DNA of 64,000 nt from CAVPXC01 sp963709505. GTDB lineage: Bacteria; Chloroflexota; Anaerolineae; JAAEKA01. Below the pieces are notes generated by a model that worked only from the letters and a program-made list of their open reading frames with translations, was not told the origin of the DNA and did not search any database. The translations under genes were made by a program, and so were the position numbers. This document shows positions 16,068 to 25,745 of the stretch, piece by piece; the stretch's first letter is position 1; the number at the start of each line of letters is the position of its first letter. The stretch lies in assembly GCA_963709505.1 (NCBI GenBank), contig CAVPXC010000003.1, positions 289,799 through 353,798 of the forward strand, given 5' to 3'.

Positions 16068-18243
16068 ATGTCTAACGTTCTGGCTGTCATGATTGCCAAG
16101 GAACTTGACCTGCAGCCCTACCAGGTTGCCGGCGTCCTCGAACTGCTCGACGCAGGAAATACCATTCCCTTTATCGCACGCTATCGCAAAGAGGTCACCG
16201 GCGGCCTGGACGAGGTGCAATTACGCCAGATTGAGGCGCGGTTGGCGTACCTGCGCAATCTGCTGGAGCGCAAGCAGACGGTGCTGGCCTCGGTCGAGGA
16301 ACAAGGCAAGCTGACACCGGAGCTGCGAGTTCGCGATCGAGACCGCCGCCACGTTGCAGCAGGTCGAAGACCTCTATCTGCCCTACAAGCCCAAGCGGCG
16401 CACTCGGGCGATGATCGCGCGCGAGCGCGGGCTGGAGCCGCTGGCTGACCTGATGGCCGCGCAGGAAGTTGGCGTGTCGGTTGATGCGCTGGCGCGTCGC
16501 TATTTGAGCGCAGACGTGCTTACAGTCGAAGACGCGCTGGCCGGCGCGCGCGACATCGTGGCCGAGCAGGTCAACGAAGACGCCGTCGCCCGTGAGATCG
16601 CCCGGCGGACCACCCGGCAGGAGGGCCGGTTGATCGTCAAGCTTGCCAAGAAGGACGCCGACCCGGCCGGCAAATACCAAAACTACCATGATTTCAAGGC
16701 GGCGGTGGAAGAGGTGCCGCCGCACCAGCTTTTGGCGATCAACCGCGGCGAGGCCGAGGGCGCGTTGAAGGTCGTGCTGGATGCGCCGGAGGACCTCATC
16801 GTGGGCCAGATCGAGAGCCGAGTCGTTCGCAACCCGCGCTCGCCCTTTGCGCCGCATCTGCGCGCGGCGGTCGAGGACGGGTACCAGCGGCTGATTGCGC
16901 CATCCATCGAGCGCGAGACGCGCGGCGGCCTGACGGAATCATCGGACGACCATGCCATCCAGGTGTTCTCGACGAACCTGAAGTCGCTGCTGATGCAGCC
17001 GCCGATCCGCGGCAAGGTCGTCATGGGTGTTGATCCGGGCTTTCGCACCGGCTGCAAGGTGGCTGTAGTCGATGGCACCGGCAAATACCTGGCGAGTTTC
17101 GTGATCTATCTGCACGAAGCGCGGCGTGGCAAGGAGCAGTTGGCCGCCGCTGCGGAACGCTTCGGCGTCGACGCCATCGCCATCGGCAACGGCACAGCGA
17201 GTCGGGAAACCGAGCAATTGGTGGCAGAGGTGATCGCGGAGAGCGAGGAGCGGGGAGTGGAGAGCGGGGAGCGGAAGGCGAAGGGGAGGGAACTGGCGTA
17301 TGTGATGGTGAATGAGGCGGGCGCGAGTGTGTATTCGGCGTCGGATGTGGCGCGGCAGGAGTTTCCTGATCTTGACGTGTCACTGCGTGGGGCGATCAGC
17401 ATCGCGCGGCGGCTGCAGGATCCGCTGGCGGAGCTGGTGAAAATCGATCCCAAGAGCATTGGGGTGGGGCTGTACCAGCACGATGTGGATCAGAAAAAGA
17501 TGGCTGAGACGCTCGATGCGGTGATTGAAGACGCGGTTAACGCCGTCGGCGTCGACGCCAATACGGCCTCGGCTGCGCTGCTGCGCCACGTGGCCGGCGT
17601 CGGCCCGAAGGTGGCTGAAAATATTGTCACGTATCGCGACGAGCACGGCCCATTTCAAAAGCGCAGCGAGCTGCTCAAGGTCAAGGGGCTAGGCCCTAAG
17701 GCCTATCAGCAGGCCGCCGGTTTCCTGCGCGTGCCGGAGAGCAAGAACCTGCTGGACCGCACCACCGTGCACCCCGAGAGCTATGGTGCAGTGGAGAACC
17801 TGCTGGAGCTGGCTGGGCTGAACCTTCGAATGGCCGACTTTGGCAGCCGCCTCGAGCAGTTCCGCCGGCAGAACAAGATCGAGGATCTAGCGGGGGTGCT
17901 CGACGTGGGTGTGCCGACGTTGCGAGATATTCTCGATGCCCTGCTCCGGCCTGGCCGTGACCCGCGCGACGACCTGCCGGCGCCCGTGCTGCGGCACGAC
18001 GTGTTGAGCATGGAAGATCTGAAGGAGGGAATGGTGCTGACTGGCACGGTGCGCAACGTCGTCGACTTCGGCGCGTTTGTCGACATCGGCGTCAAGCAGG
18101 ACGGCCTGGTGCACGTCAGCCAGATGGCGGACAAGTTCGTCCGCAACCCGCACGAGGTTGTACACGTGGGGGACGTGGTGCAGGTGAAGGTGACGAAGAT
18201 CGACAAGGAGCGGGGGCGGATTGGGTTGAGCATGCGGGTATGA
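16068..18243 (+). CDS. tex: RNA-binding protein Tex (frameshifted)
   Basis: Conserved transcription-associated S1 protein. The N-terminal helical domain reads from ATG 16068 (IAKELDLQPYQVAGVLELLD, NTIPFIARYRKEVTGG) to about 16328. The rest reads in the +1 frame through LQQVEDLYLPYKPKRRTRA, the YqgF-like domain (VMGVDPGFRTGCKVAVVDG), helix-hairpin-helix motifs (HVAGVGPKVAENIV) and a C-terminal S1 domain (GMVLTGTVRNVVDFGAFVDI), ending at 18243. One base is gained or lost near 16325-16335; all domains are otherwise intact. Between two conserved blocks at 17235-17290 a purine-rich insertion encodes about 17 charged residues. Confidence 0.92.
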
Positions 18244-18280
18244 GGCAAAAACCGGCACTTGTCATCCCGTCGATGCGTTG

Positions 18281-18289
18281 TGGTATAAT
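18281..18289 (+). promoter_or_regulatory. Extended -10 promoter of the toxin-antitoxin pair
   Basis: TGGTATAAT with TATAAT at 18284-18289. The best -35 (TTGTCA) is 19 bp upstream, so the TG extension probably matters. It lies about 55 bp before the antitoxin gene. Confidence 0.6.
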
Positions 18290-18344
18290 ACGGAGCAAGT
18301 GATAAAGTGTTAGCGATGGTGACGAACTCAGGAGACCTACTGCG

Positions 18345-18617
18345 ATGACCTACAGTGTTTCACTTTCCCCCGATGTCTACGTCCTACTGCGGCAGCGTGC
18401 GCATCAGTCCAAAGTCTCGCCCGACACATTGGCGGATGACGCCCTGCGCAGATATCTGCACCAGGAAGAGCCGACCTGGCGGCAATCGTTCGATGCACTG
18501 CTGGCGCGAGTGCAAGCGAACTCAGAGCAGTACAGCTCGGAGGAGATCGAGGCGGACATCACTGTGGCGGCCCAAGAGGTGAAGGAACTGCGTCGTGCCC
18601 GTCGTAGCGCTGGTTGA
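18345..18617 (+). CDS. RHH (CopG-like) antitoxin
   Basis: 90 aa. The N-terminus (YSVSLSPDVYVLLRQRAHQS) is a ribbon-helix-helix DNA-binding segment; the C-terminal half is an acidic helix that would wrap the toxin. It overlaps the PIN gene by 23 bp, the usual antitoxin-first order. Probably represses its own promoter. The partner identifies it as a type II antitoxin. Confidence 0.8.
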   Translation: MTYSVSLSPDVYVLLRQRAHQSKVSPDTLADDALRRYLHQEEPTWRQSFDALLARVQANSEQYSSEEIEADITVAAQEVKELRRARRSAG

Positions 18618-19041
18618 CACCAACGTTTGGATATCCGCGCTGATCAATCCGCGTGGCTACCCTGCGCGCCTGAAGGATGCTTGGCGGGACGGCCGATTTC
18701 AAATCGTGGTGTCAGTCGCCTTGTTGGATGAGCTCGCCGATGTACTGTCGCGACCTCACATCTGTGACAAGTACGGTTTGAAAACCGAGGACATTGAGGA
18801 GTTTCTGCGGCTCATCGCCGAGAAGTCAATAACAGTCACAACTGTTGGCAACCTGCACCTGTGCCGCGACCCCGATGATGATTTGATGCTTGAGACCGCA
18901 CTGAATGGGAATGCGCAGTTTGCTGTTAGCCGAGATGACGATCTGAAGCGCGATCAGGAGCTCATCTCTCGGATGCAGGAGCAAGGCATTGAAGTTCTGA
19001 GTGTTCAACGCTTTCTAGAAAGGTTGGCGAAAACTGAGTGA
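18595..19041 (+). CDS. PIN-domain toxin (putative ribonuclease)
   Basis: 148 aa, COG1569-type PIN protein. Metal-binding acids are visible: Asp8 in LVDTNVWISAL, Glu45 in LLDELADVL, Asp91/Asp94 in CRDPDDDLMLE and the Asp cluster at 113-115. Starts at GTG 18595 inside the antitoxin gene, so translation is coupled. Expected to cleave RNA when free of antitoxin. All key residues are present. Confidence 0.85.
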   Translation: MPVVALVDTNVWISALINPRGYPARLKDAWRDGRFQIVVSVALLDELADVLSRPHICDKYGLKTEDIEEFLRLIAEKSITVTTVGNLHLCRDPDDDLMLETALNGNAQFAVSRDDDLKRDQELISRMQEQGIEVLSVQRFLERLAKTE

Positions 19042-19112
19042 TGGTCGCAGGAAGTAAGCAGCCATGACCTACGGCGTGTGACCTGCTGCCGGTACTTCGC
19101 GCAGAGGTGTGT

Positions 19113-19519
19113 ATGGCTATGCAGAATGTAACGCTTCATCTATCCGATACGCTCTTGCAGCGCGCCCGGCAAGCAGCCAGTGCCTTGCAGCGGCCTCTGG
19201 AGGATGTCCTCACCGCTACCTTAGCCGCCGCCTTGCCCGACCTCGAAGATGCTCCGGCCGACGTGCGGGTCGAGCTGGCCCGCATGACCTGGCTGACGGA
19301 CCAAGAACTGTGGGCCATCGCCCGCAGCGCCATGTCTGACAAGGAGCAAGAACAACTCCATTACCTGGCCGACCTGCAGGGCCAACGCCAGCTAGCGGAG
19401 CAAGAACTACAAGCACTGCACGCCTTGCGTCAAGCGTATGGACGAGTGACGTTGCGCAAGGCTCGCGCCTATGCGTTGCTGAGCCTGCGCGGGGGCGCCC
19501 GCTGCTTGCCGACAACTAA
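19113..19519 (+). CDS. Antitoxin-like RHH protein (C-terminus frameshifted)
   Basis: It begins MAMQNVTLHLSDTLLQRARQ, a ribbon-helix-helix-like start, then a long helical region. At the run of five G at 19490-19496 the frame changes. With a sixth G the protein would end naturally as LRGGRPLLADN at TAA 19517-19519; as given, the frame runs on into the next gene's antisense. A homopolymer error is the simplest reading. In homologous loci, as far as I recall, an HNH endonuclease gene follows; here only its start remains. Confidence 0.65.
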
Positions 19520-19524
19520 CCCCT

Positions 19525-19577
19525 ATGGCACATATTCCCAGGGCCTTACGGCGTCGGGTGGCTGTTGCCGCAGGCCC
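19525..19577 (+). pseudogene. 5' remnant of an HNH-endonuclease gene
   Basis: ATG 19525 opens a frame MAHIPRALRRRVAVAAG, which resembles the start of small HNH endonucleases, but similarity stops after 17 codons where the convergent hydrolase gene ends. The CxxC/HNH core is absent. Too short to be sure. Confidence 0.4.
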
Positions 19578-20407
19578 TACTGTGCGAGGTCATTGATCCA
19601 AGAAATCACAGTTCCGAGAACTACGTCTTTCTCCGGCTCGTTGTGCGTTTCGTGGTACAGCCCATCCCACAGTTTGAGCGTGTAGTCGGGGGCTTTGCTG
19701 GCGAACTCCTGGCTGGCTTCGTACGATGTGAGACGGTCGGCGGTGCCGTGCATCAGCAGCAGGGGCACAGGGAACTCGCCAGCGTGGGCGATGGCCCACT
19801 CGCCGGTCTCTAGCAGCTCCATGCCGAGGCGGGCCGACAGCCGATCATGTACCAAGGGATCCTGCTGATAGGCCTCGACCACAGCCGGGTCGCGTGAGAT
19901 CGCGGCCAGCTCCAGGCCGTTGGGCATGGTGAATGACGGCCACACCTTGTTCATCAGCCGGCCGACTGCCAGCTGCGCGGCTGGCGGCTTGAAGGCCGTG
20001 CGCAGGCCGGGACTGGTGGCCACCACACCGGCCAGCGCGGGCTTGCGCCGCAATGCGTAGTTGATCACTTCGTTGCCGCCAAGGCTATGACCGTACAAGA
20101 AGCGCAGCTTGACCGGATAGCGCTGGCTGGCCTGCTCCAGCAGGAGGCCGATATCGTCCATCAGCGCGTCGTAGGAGGGGATGACGCCCCGCTTGCCGGC
20201 GGAGCGGCCATGGCCGCGCTGGTCGCAGGCCAGCACAGCGAAGCCGGCCTCGGTCAACGCCGCGGCTACGTGTTGGTAGCGGCCACAGTGCTCGCCCAGG
20301 CCGTGCACCAGGCACACGACGGCACGCGGCTCACCAGCCGGTTCCCAAGATCGACCGACCAATTGCAGGCCGTCAGCGCTTTGCCATCGTACGTCGACAT
20401 AATTCAT
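19577..20407 (-). CDS. Alpha/beta hydrolase, monoacylglycerol lipase / lysophospholipase type
   Basis: 276 aa serine hydrolase. Motifs: VHGLGEHCGRY (oxyanion region), CDQRGHGRSAGKRG, nucleophile Ser108 in GHSLGG, Asp in MHGTADRLTSY and His in YHETHNEPE. No signal peptide, so probably cytosolic. The start at 20407 has GGAGG 11 bases upstream; the frame stays open to 20611 but that crosses a hairpin repeat and the ferritin gene. It lies downstream of ferritin on the same strand, separated by the hairpin. Confidence 0.88.
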   Translation of the reverse strand: MNYVDVRWQSADGLQLVGRSWEPAGEPRAVVCLVHGLGEHCGRYQHVAAALTEAGFAVLACDQRGHGRSAGKRGVIPSYDALMDDIGLLLEQASQRYPVKLRFLYGHSLGGNEVINYALRRKPALAGVVATSPGLRTAFKPPAAQLAVGRLMNKVWPSFTMPNGLELAAISRDPAVVEAYQQDPLVHDRLSARLGMELLETGEWAIAHAGEFPVPLLLMHGTADRLTSYEASQEFASKAPDYTLKLWDGLYHETHNEPEKDVVLGTVISWINDLAQ

Positions 20408-20427
20408 GGACAGCAATTCCTCCGAGA

Positions 20428-20459
20428 GATCGGTCCGGTCCCTGAAGACCGGACCGATC
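20428..20459. repeat. GGTCC-type hairpin between ferritin and hydrolase
   Basis: Perfect 13-bp arms GATCGGTCCGGTC and complement, six-base loop. No T-run. Same family as 825, 5206 and 59014. Confidence 0.85.
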
Positions 20460-20475
20460 AAAGGACAAAGATCTC

Positions 20476-20973
20476 CTACTCCGCTTCCGCCCGGCTGCCC
20501 AACTGCCGGTCGATCATGAACATCGCCGCCGGCAAGTCGCCGACCATCTTGAGCTGCTCGACGATGGTGCTGGCGTTCTTCTCCTCCTCCACCTGCTCGC
20601 CGATGAACCACTGGAGCATCACCTGGGTGGGGTAGTCGCTTTCCTTGACCGCCAGGGCGTACAGATCGTGGATCGACTTCGTGACCTTCTGCTCGTGCGC
20701 GTACGCGGCTTCGAAAACCGCCAGCGGCGAGGCGAAGTCGGACGGTGGTGCACCGATGGCCTGCAAAACCACACGCCCGCCCCGGTCAGTGACGAACTCG
20801 AAGATCTTCATGGCGTGTTCTTGCTCTTCCTCGGACTGGTGGCGCATCCAGTGGGCTGCACCTGCAAGGTTCTGCGCTTCGAAATAGGCCGACATCGACA
20901 GGTAGATGTAGGCCGAGTGTAATTCCTTCTGGATCTGGTCGTTCAGGGCTGTCTGCATTGCTTCGCTTAACAT
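20476..20973 (-). CDS. ftnA: Ferritin
   Basis: Iron-storage ferritin of 165 aa forming a 24-mer shell. Four-helix-bundle signatures: LNDQIQKELHSAYIYLSMSA, the ferroxidase Glu/His in MRHQSEEEQEHAMK, and LQWFIGEQVEEEK. The start at 20973 has GGAGGAAAC upstream; the longer frame to 21048 is not conserved. Similar in length to bacterial FtnA rather than bacterioferritin (no haem-ligand Met context seen). Confidence 0.93.
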   Translation of the reverse strand: MLSEAMQTALNDQIQKELHSAYIYLSMSAYFEAQNLAGAAHWMRHQSEEEQEHAMKIFEFVTDRGGRVVLQAIGAPPSDFASPLAVFEAAYAHEQKVTKSIHDLYALAVKESDYPTQVMLQWFIGEQVEEEKNASTIVEQLKMVGDLPAAMFMIDRQLGSRAEAE

Positions 20974-21222
20974 CTTTGTTTCCTCCAGGATCTGATTGTT
21001 GGTGCTTATGGCCAGGTGTTGCCCAAAAGCCGTACCGGACACCACCACGAAAGGGTTCAGTAATTATTGTACACTTTAGCGCAGGACCGGTCAAGAGTTG
21101 GTGAGAACCAGCCCGATCGGGGTAGTTGCGCCTGGTAGGGGCATCTTGCCTTGCCTCCGCAGGGGTCAAGTCCTGGCCGCCCGCCTAGCAGTATCCTGCT
21201 CAGAAACTTGCCCAGTTATGTC

Positions 21223-21500
21223 ATGCTGAGACCCCGCATCCCGCGGGGCGGTATTCGCAAACGAATGACATGGTATGTCATGAGTAGGTCCGCCGAAGCA
21301 CACTTGCGTCGCAAGCACGTGCAGATGTCTTGACGTGGATGCAAACGGAGATCCTTCGCCGAGCCTCACGGCGCAGCGTCAGTGACACGAACAAGTTTCT
21401 TCATTTGCCAATACCGCCCCGCGGGATGCAGGGGTCTACTCATGACATACCATGTCATTCGTTTGCGAATACCGCCCCGCGGGATGCGGGGTCTCAGCAT
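21223..21500. repeat. 65-bp perfect inverted repeat with 148-bp spacer
   Basis: Arms 21223-21287 and 21436-21500 are perfect complements (start ATGCTGAGACCCCGCATCCC). The spacer holds an extra partial copy of the GCCCCGCGGGATGC motif at about 21415-21430 and no convincing ORF. It occupies the 670-bp gap between the divergent ferritin and membrane-protein genes; nothing else is seen there. Confidence 0.9.
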
Positions 21501-21639
21501 GAATTCGATAAGTCCTGACCTTTGTGCTACAATTCACCGCAACCGGAAAGGACCTCTGCATCTTCTCGACTGATTGCCTTCGCACGTGGCACGACCCGAC
21601 AGTCGAGAACCTGTCAAAGCACTGCCCAGGAGAGAACCT

Positions 21640-22699
21640 ATGACCGTCACAGCACAACCCATTGGGAAGGCCGAGACACCCAAGCCCCGCCGCAAGGATT
21701 TGATGGTCCTGTGGGCTGGGATCGCGTTTAGCTTCATCTTCACTGGAATCATCTGGCTGGCCGGCGAGCGGCTGAACAGCATTCCTTTGCTGCCGGATCA
21801 GGGCGTGGCCTGGTATTATTGGAAGCTGCCGGAGCCAACCCTCATCACGCGAGCCACGGCCTGGGGTTTTTACCTGGCCAACCAGATCACGATCTGGTGG
21901 CTGATTTGGTACGCACAGAAAAGCAATCTGCGCTACACCACCGGCCTGCACAAGGTCAACATCTGGGCGCTGGCCGCCATGGCTTTCTTCATCTTCCTGC
22001 ATTTCGTGCAGACGCCACCTCTGGTACGACGGTCTGGCCCAGGACGTGAGTATCTTCAGCTCGCAGGGATCGGTCATCGTGCTGCTGGTCTGGGTACTCT
22101 TAATGGAGAACAACCGTCGCGGCATGGTCTTCGGCAAGAAGCTGCCGATCAAGCAGGAGATCATCCGCTTCGCCCGCAAGTACCACGGCTACTTCTTCGC
22201 CTGGGCGACGATCTACACGTTCTGGTACCATCCGATGGTGAACACCCCCGGCCACCTGGTCGGCTTTGTGTACATGTTTCTGCTGATGCTGCAAGGCAGC
22301 CTCTTCTTCACACGCATCCACATCAACCGCTGGTGGACGCTGTTTATGGAGTTCACCGTGCTGATCCATGGCACGCTGGTGGCTGTGATGCAGGGCAACG
22401 GCATCTGGCCGATGTTCCTCTTTGGCTTCGCCGGCATCTTTGTGATCACCCAGATGCACGGGCTGGGGCTGAAGGCCTGGCACAAGTGGCTGATCCTGGC
22501 CGCTTACATCGGCAGCGTGCTCGCGGTCTACAGCCAGCGCGGCTGGCCCAAGATCAACGAAATCATCCGCATCCCGGTGATCGACTACCTCGCCGTGATC
22601 ATCCTCGCCCTGTTGTTCGGCGGCGGCCTGTGGGTGGCCAAGAAGATCAGGCGTCCCAGGGATGAGGAACCACAGGAACCGCAGAGCGCGGCCGCCTGA
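21640..22699 (+). CDS. Polytopic membrane protein, His-rich helices (frameshifted)
   Basis: About 350 aa, eight or so membrane helices. Frame 1 runs from ATG 21640 (GGAGAG upstream) to about 22015; the rest reads in the next frame from THLWYDGLAQDVSIFSSQGS to 22699. Removing one C from the CC at about 22016 restores a continuous protein through VQTHLWYDG. Helices contain several His (FLHFVQTH, WYHPMVNTPGHL, VLIHGTLVAV), which could ligate haem (inference). It directly precedes the two-subunit molybdenum hydroxylase and may be its electron-accepting membrane partner. Confidence 0.75.
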
Positions 22700-22848
22700 T
22701 TGCCGAAGGCTCGTCCTGAAAGCCCGTCAAGGGCAATTGCCGCGGATTACACGGCAAACTACAGATTTAGAGGACGAAACTGTGTCAATGCCGGGCCAGC
22801 GCCTGGCCCGGACGCCATCCTGTGACATGCTCGTCGAAAGGAGTCCGC

Positions 22849-23334
22849 ATGGAGTTATCGATCAACGGCCAGACCTACACCGTGGCCGGCGAACCCAACC
22901 GCATCCTCCTCTGGGTGCTGCGCGATGAACTGGGCCTGACCGGGACCAAGTTCGGCTGCGGCATTGGCATGTGCGGCTCGTGCACCGTCCTGCTGGACGG
23001 TCAGCCCACCCGCACCTGCATCACCCCGCTTTCGGCTGTGACTGGCAAGGCTATACTCACCCTGGAGGGCCTGGCGACGGCCGCCGCCGACGGCACACTG
23101 GTCCTGGACCCGGTGCAGCGCGCCTTCGAGGAGGAGCAGGTGCACCAGTGCGGCTACTGCATGACCGGCCAGATGCTGACCGCGCTGGCTTTTCTGCGCC
23201 GCAATCCCCAACCCAGCGAGGCCGAGATCGTCGCCGCCATGGATCCGGTTCTGTGCCGCTGCGGCGCCTACGTGCGCATCAAACGGGCCGTGGCGCGGGC
23301 GGCCGAGATCGCCGCACAGGAGGGTGGACTATGA
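22849..23334 (+). CDS. 2Fe-2S subunit of a molybdenum hydroxylase (isoquinoline 1-oxidoreductase alpha type)
   Basis: 161 aa electron-transfer subunit with two 2Fe-2S clusters: a plant-ferredoxin type (CGIGMCGSC plus a later Cys in TRTC) and a helical type (CGYCMTGQ and CRCGAYVRI). The start at 22849 follows AAAGGAG. Its stop overlaps the start of the large subunit as ATGA, so synthesis is coupled. Relatives: small subunits of xanthine/aldehyde oxidases and CO dehydrogenase. Confidence 0.92.
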   Translation: MELSINGQTYTVAGEPNRILLWVLRDELGLTGTKFGCGIGMCGSCTVLLDGQPTRTCITPLSAVTGKAILTLEGLATAAADGTLVLDPVQRAFEEEQVHQCGYCMTGQMLTALAFLRRNPQPSEAEIVAAMDPVLCRCGAYVRIKRAVARAAEIAAQEGGL

Positions 23335-25520
23335 GCGAGCCAACCGGCGCAGACGAGAAGAAGCGAGGCATCACCCGCCGCCAGTTCCTGATCGGGGCCG
23401 GCGTGACCGGCGTGGCTGCCGTGGCGGCGCTGCGCGTGGCCGGCCTGCCCTACGCCCGCCTGCAAATCGCCGAGTTCCTGGACTCGTCGGGCGGTCCCCC
23501 CATCGGCATCGACGCTCCGGCCAGCGCCTGGTTCGAGATCATGCCGGACAACACGGTGCGCCTCTTCCTGCCCAAGGTTGAGATGGGCCAGGGCGTGCAC
23601 ACGGCGTTGGCGCAGGCCGCCGCCGACGAGCTGGAGGCCGCCTGGGAGCAGATGGAGGTGTTGAGCGCGGCTACCGGCCAGGGCCTGGACGACCCGGTCG
23701 GCACCAGCGCCAGCAACTCGGTCTCTTCCCTCTACCAGCCCCTGCGCCAGGCGGGCGCCGACATGCGCCAGATGCTGCGTCTGGAAGGCGCGCGCCAACT
23801 GGGCCGGCCCGTGGAGGACACGGTGGCCGAGCAGGGCTATGTCTACGTTAAGAGCCGATCCGGCCGTGCGCCGCTCCTACGGCGAGATCGTGGCCGCGGC
23901 CGGCACGCTCGTCGTGCCCGGAGCAGCCCGCGCCGCTCAAGACCGAAGCCGAGTTTCGCTACATCGGCAAGCCCATACCGCGCGTCGACCTGCCCGCCAA
24001 GATCCTGGGCAAGGCCATCTTTGGCATCGACGTGCGTCTGCCCGGCATGTTGCACGGCGCCGTGGCCCATCCTCCCACCGTGGATGGCAAGCTCAAACGC
24101 GCGATGCCCGGCCAGGCCGAGTCCATGCCGGGCGTGGTGGCGGTGGTCATCGACGAAAAGGCCGGCTTTGCCGGCGTCGTCGCCGAGAGCCGGGAGCAAG
24201 CCTATGCGGCCGTGGACGCGCTGGACCTGACGTGGGATCCTGGCTATCTTTGGCAGCAGGCCGAGGTCGAAGAAGCGGTCTCGGCCGGCGGGCCGGGCGG
24301 TGTGGTCATTCAGAAGGAAGGGACCGTGCGCGACCGGCTGCGCAAGGGCGCCGCAGTCGAGGCCGAATACCGCGTACCGATGGCCTACCACGCCCACTTC
24401 GAGACCCTGACAGGCGTGGCCGATGTCAAGGACGGCTCGGCTGAGGTTTATACCTCGACCCAGGCGGCCGTAGAGCGTGCGCAACGACGTGGCCGACGCG
24501 CTCGGCATGGACGCTGAGGCCATCGTGGTGCACCAGCCATACCTGGGCGCCGGGCTGGGGCATAAGGTGGAGACCACGGCCGCGGTCGAGGCCGCCCGTC
24601 TCTCCCAGGCCGTGGGCCGGCCGGTGCATATCGTCTGGAGCCGGCCGGAGGATTTCCGCAGCAGCTTCGTGCGCCCGCTGACCAATCACATCCTGCGGGC
24701 CAGCCTGACCGACGATGGACGCATCGAAACGATGGTCCACGAGCAGGCCAGCGGCAAGGTGGCGCTGCCCTTCCTGCCCGCCATTGCCGGCGCGGTGCTG
24801 GGGCACGACTTCGGCGCCTGGCGCGGCGCGCGCATCACCTACAGCATCCCCAACCGCGCGACCATCGCCTGGGTGGCCGAACTGCCCTTCCTGACCGGCT
24901 GGTGGCGCGGCCTGGGCCTGCTGCCCAATACCTTCGCCGTCGAGTGCTTCATGGACGAGGTGGCCGTGGCGGCCGGCGTGGACCCCATCGAGCTGCGCCT
25001 GCGCCATCTCCCGGAGGGGAACATCGGCCAACGGCTGCGCACCGTGCTGCTGGCTGCGGCCGACCGGGCCGGCTGGAACACGCCCGCGCCGGCCGGCCGG
25101 GCCCGCGGCGTCGCCTGCTGCGTAGACTACGGCACGGTGGTGGCCAACGTGGCCGAGGTGTCCGTCGAGGGCGGCCAGATTCGCGTCCACAAGGTGACGG
25201 CGGCCGTCGATCCGGGCCTGATCGTCAACCCCAACGGCGTCGCGGCTCAGGTGGAGGGCAACGTGGTCATGGGCCTCAGCTCGGCGCTGCTGGAGGAGAC
25301 CACCGTGGTCGACGGCGTGCTGATGCCCGCCAATTTCGGCGCCTACCGCATCCTGACCATGTCGGCCACGCCGGAGATCGAGGTGGTGCTGCTGCAAGGC
25401 GACGACAAGCCCAGCGGCATCGGCGAGCCGCCGATCGGGCCGGTGGCGCCGGCCGTGGCCAACGCGGTCTACGCTCTGACGGGCCAACGGCTGCGCCGGC
25501 TGCCGCTGCGCCTGGCGTAG
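23331..25520 (+). CDS. Molybdopterin large subunit, isoquinoline 1-oxidoreductase beta type (three frameshifts)
   Basis: About 730 aa catalytic subunit oxidising an aldehyde or N-heterocycle at Mo-cofactor. The N-terminus has a Tat signal (ITRRQFLIGAGVTGVAAVAAL), so the enzyme is exported folded with its Fe-S partner. Coding moves between frames near 23850, 23925 and 24475; all pieces are in order and conserved. The active-site Glu is present in SGIGEPPIGPVAP, and the N-terminal MGQGVHTALAQ is typical. Three indels in one otherwise conserved gene suggest sequence errors, though decay cannot be excluded. Substrate unknown. Confidence 0.85.
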
Positions 25521-25638
25521 ACCGGTGGGCCGAGGTGGTGGACGCCTTGGATGCCGCCTTCTACCTGGCCTTCGACACCGCCATGCCGGAGCTGATCAGC
25601 GGCTTCGCACGCGGCGAAATCTGATCGCAAAAACCGCA

Positions 25639-25678
25639 AAAACCACGACCCTCGTCACGTGACGAGGGTCGTGGTTTT
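25639..25678. terminator. Bidirectional terminator, perfect 20-bp palindrome
   Basis: Arms 25639-25658 and 25659-25678 are perfect complements with no loop bases. Each arm begins with A4 and ends with T4 when transcribed either way. It separates the convergent hydroxylase and dehydrogenase genes. The rest of the 225-bp gap holds a 29-codon frame (25540-25624) with no clear identity. Confidence 0.8.
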
Positions 25679-25745
25679 GCGCCAGCATACGGGGAACAGA
25701 AGCGCTCCACTCATTGCGGGGCGCTGCGGCCGGACGCTTTCCGGA

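Noticed and set aside
25540..25624. 29-codon frame after the molybdenum subunit (VDALDAAFYLAFDTAMPELI)
   Set aside because: Too short to assign; the large subunit ends naturally at LPLRLA, so it is neither its C-terminus nor a recognised gene.
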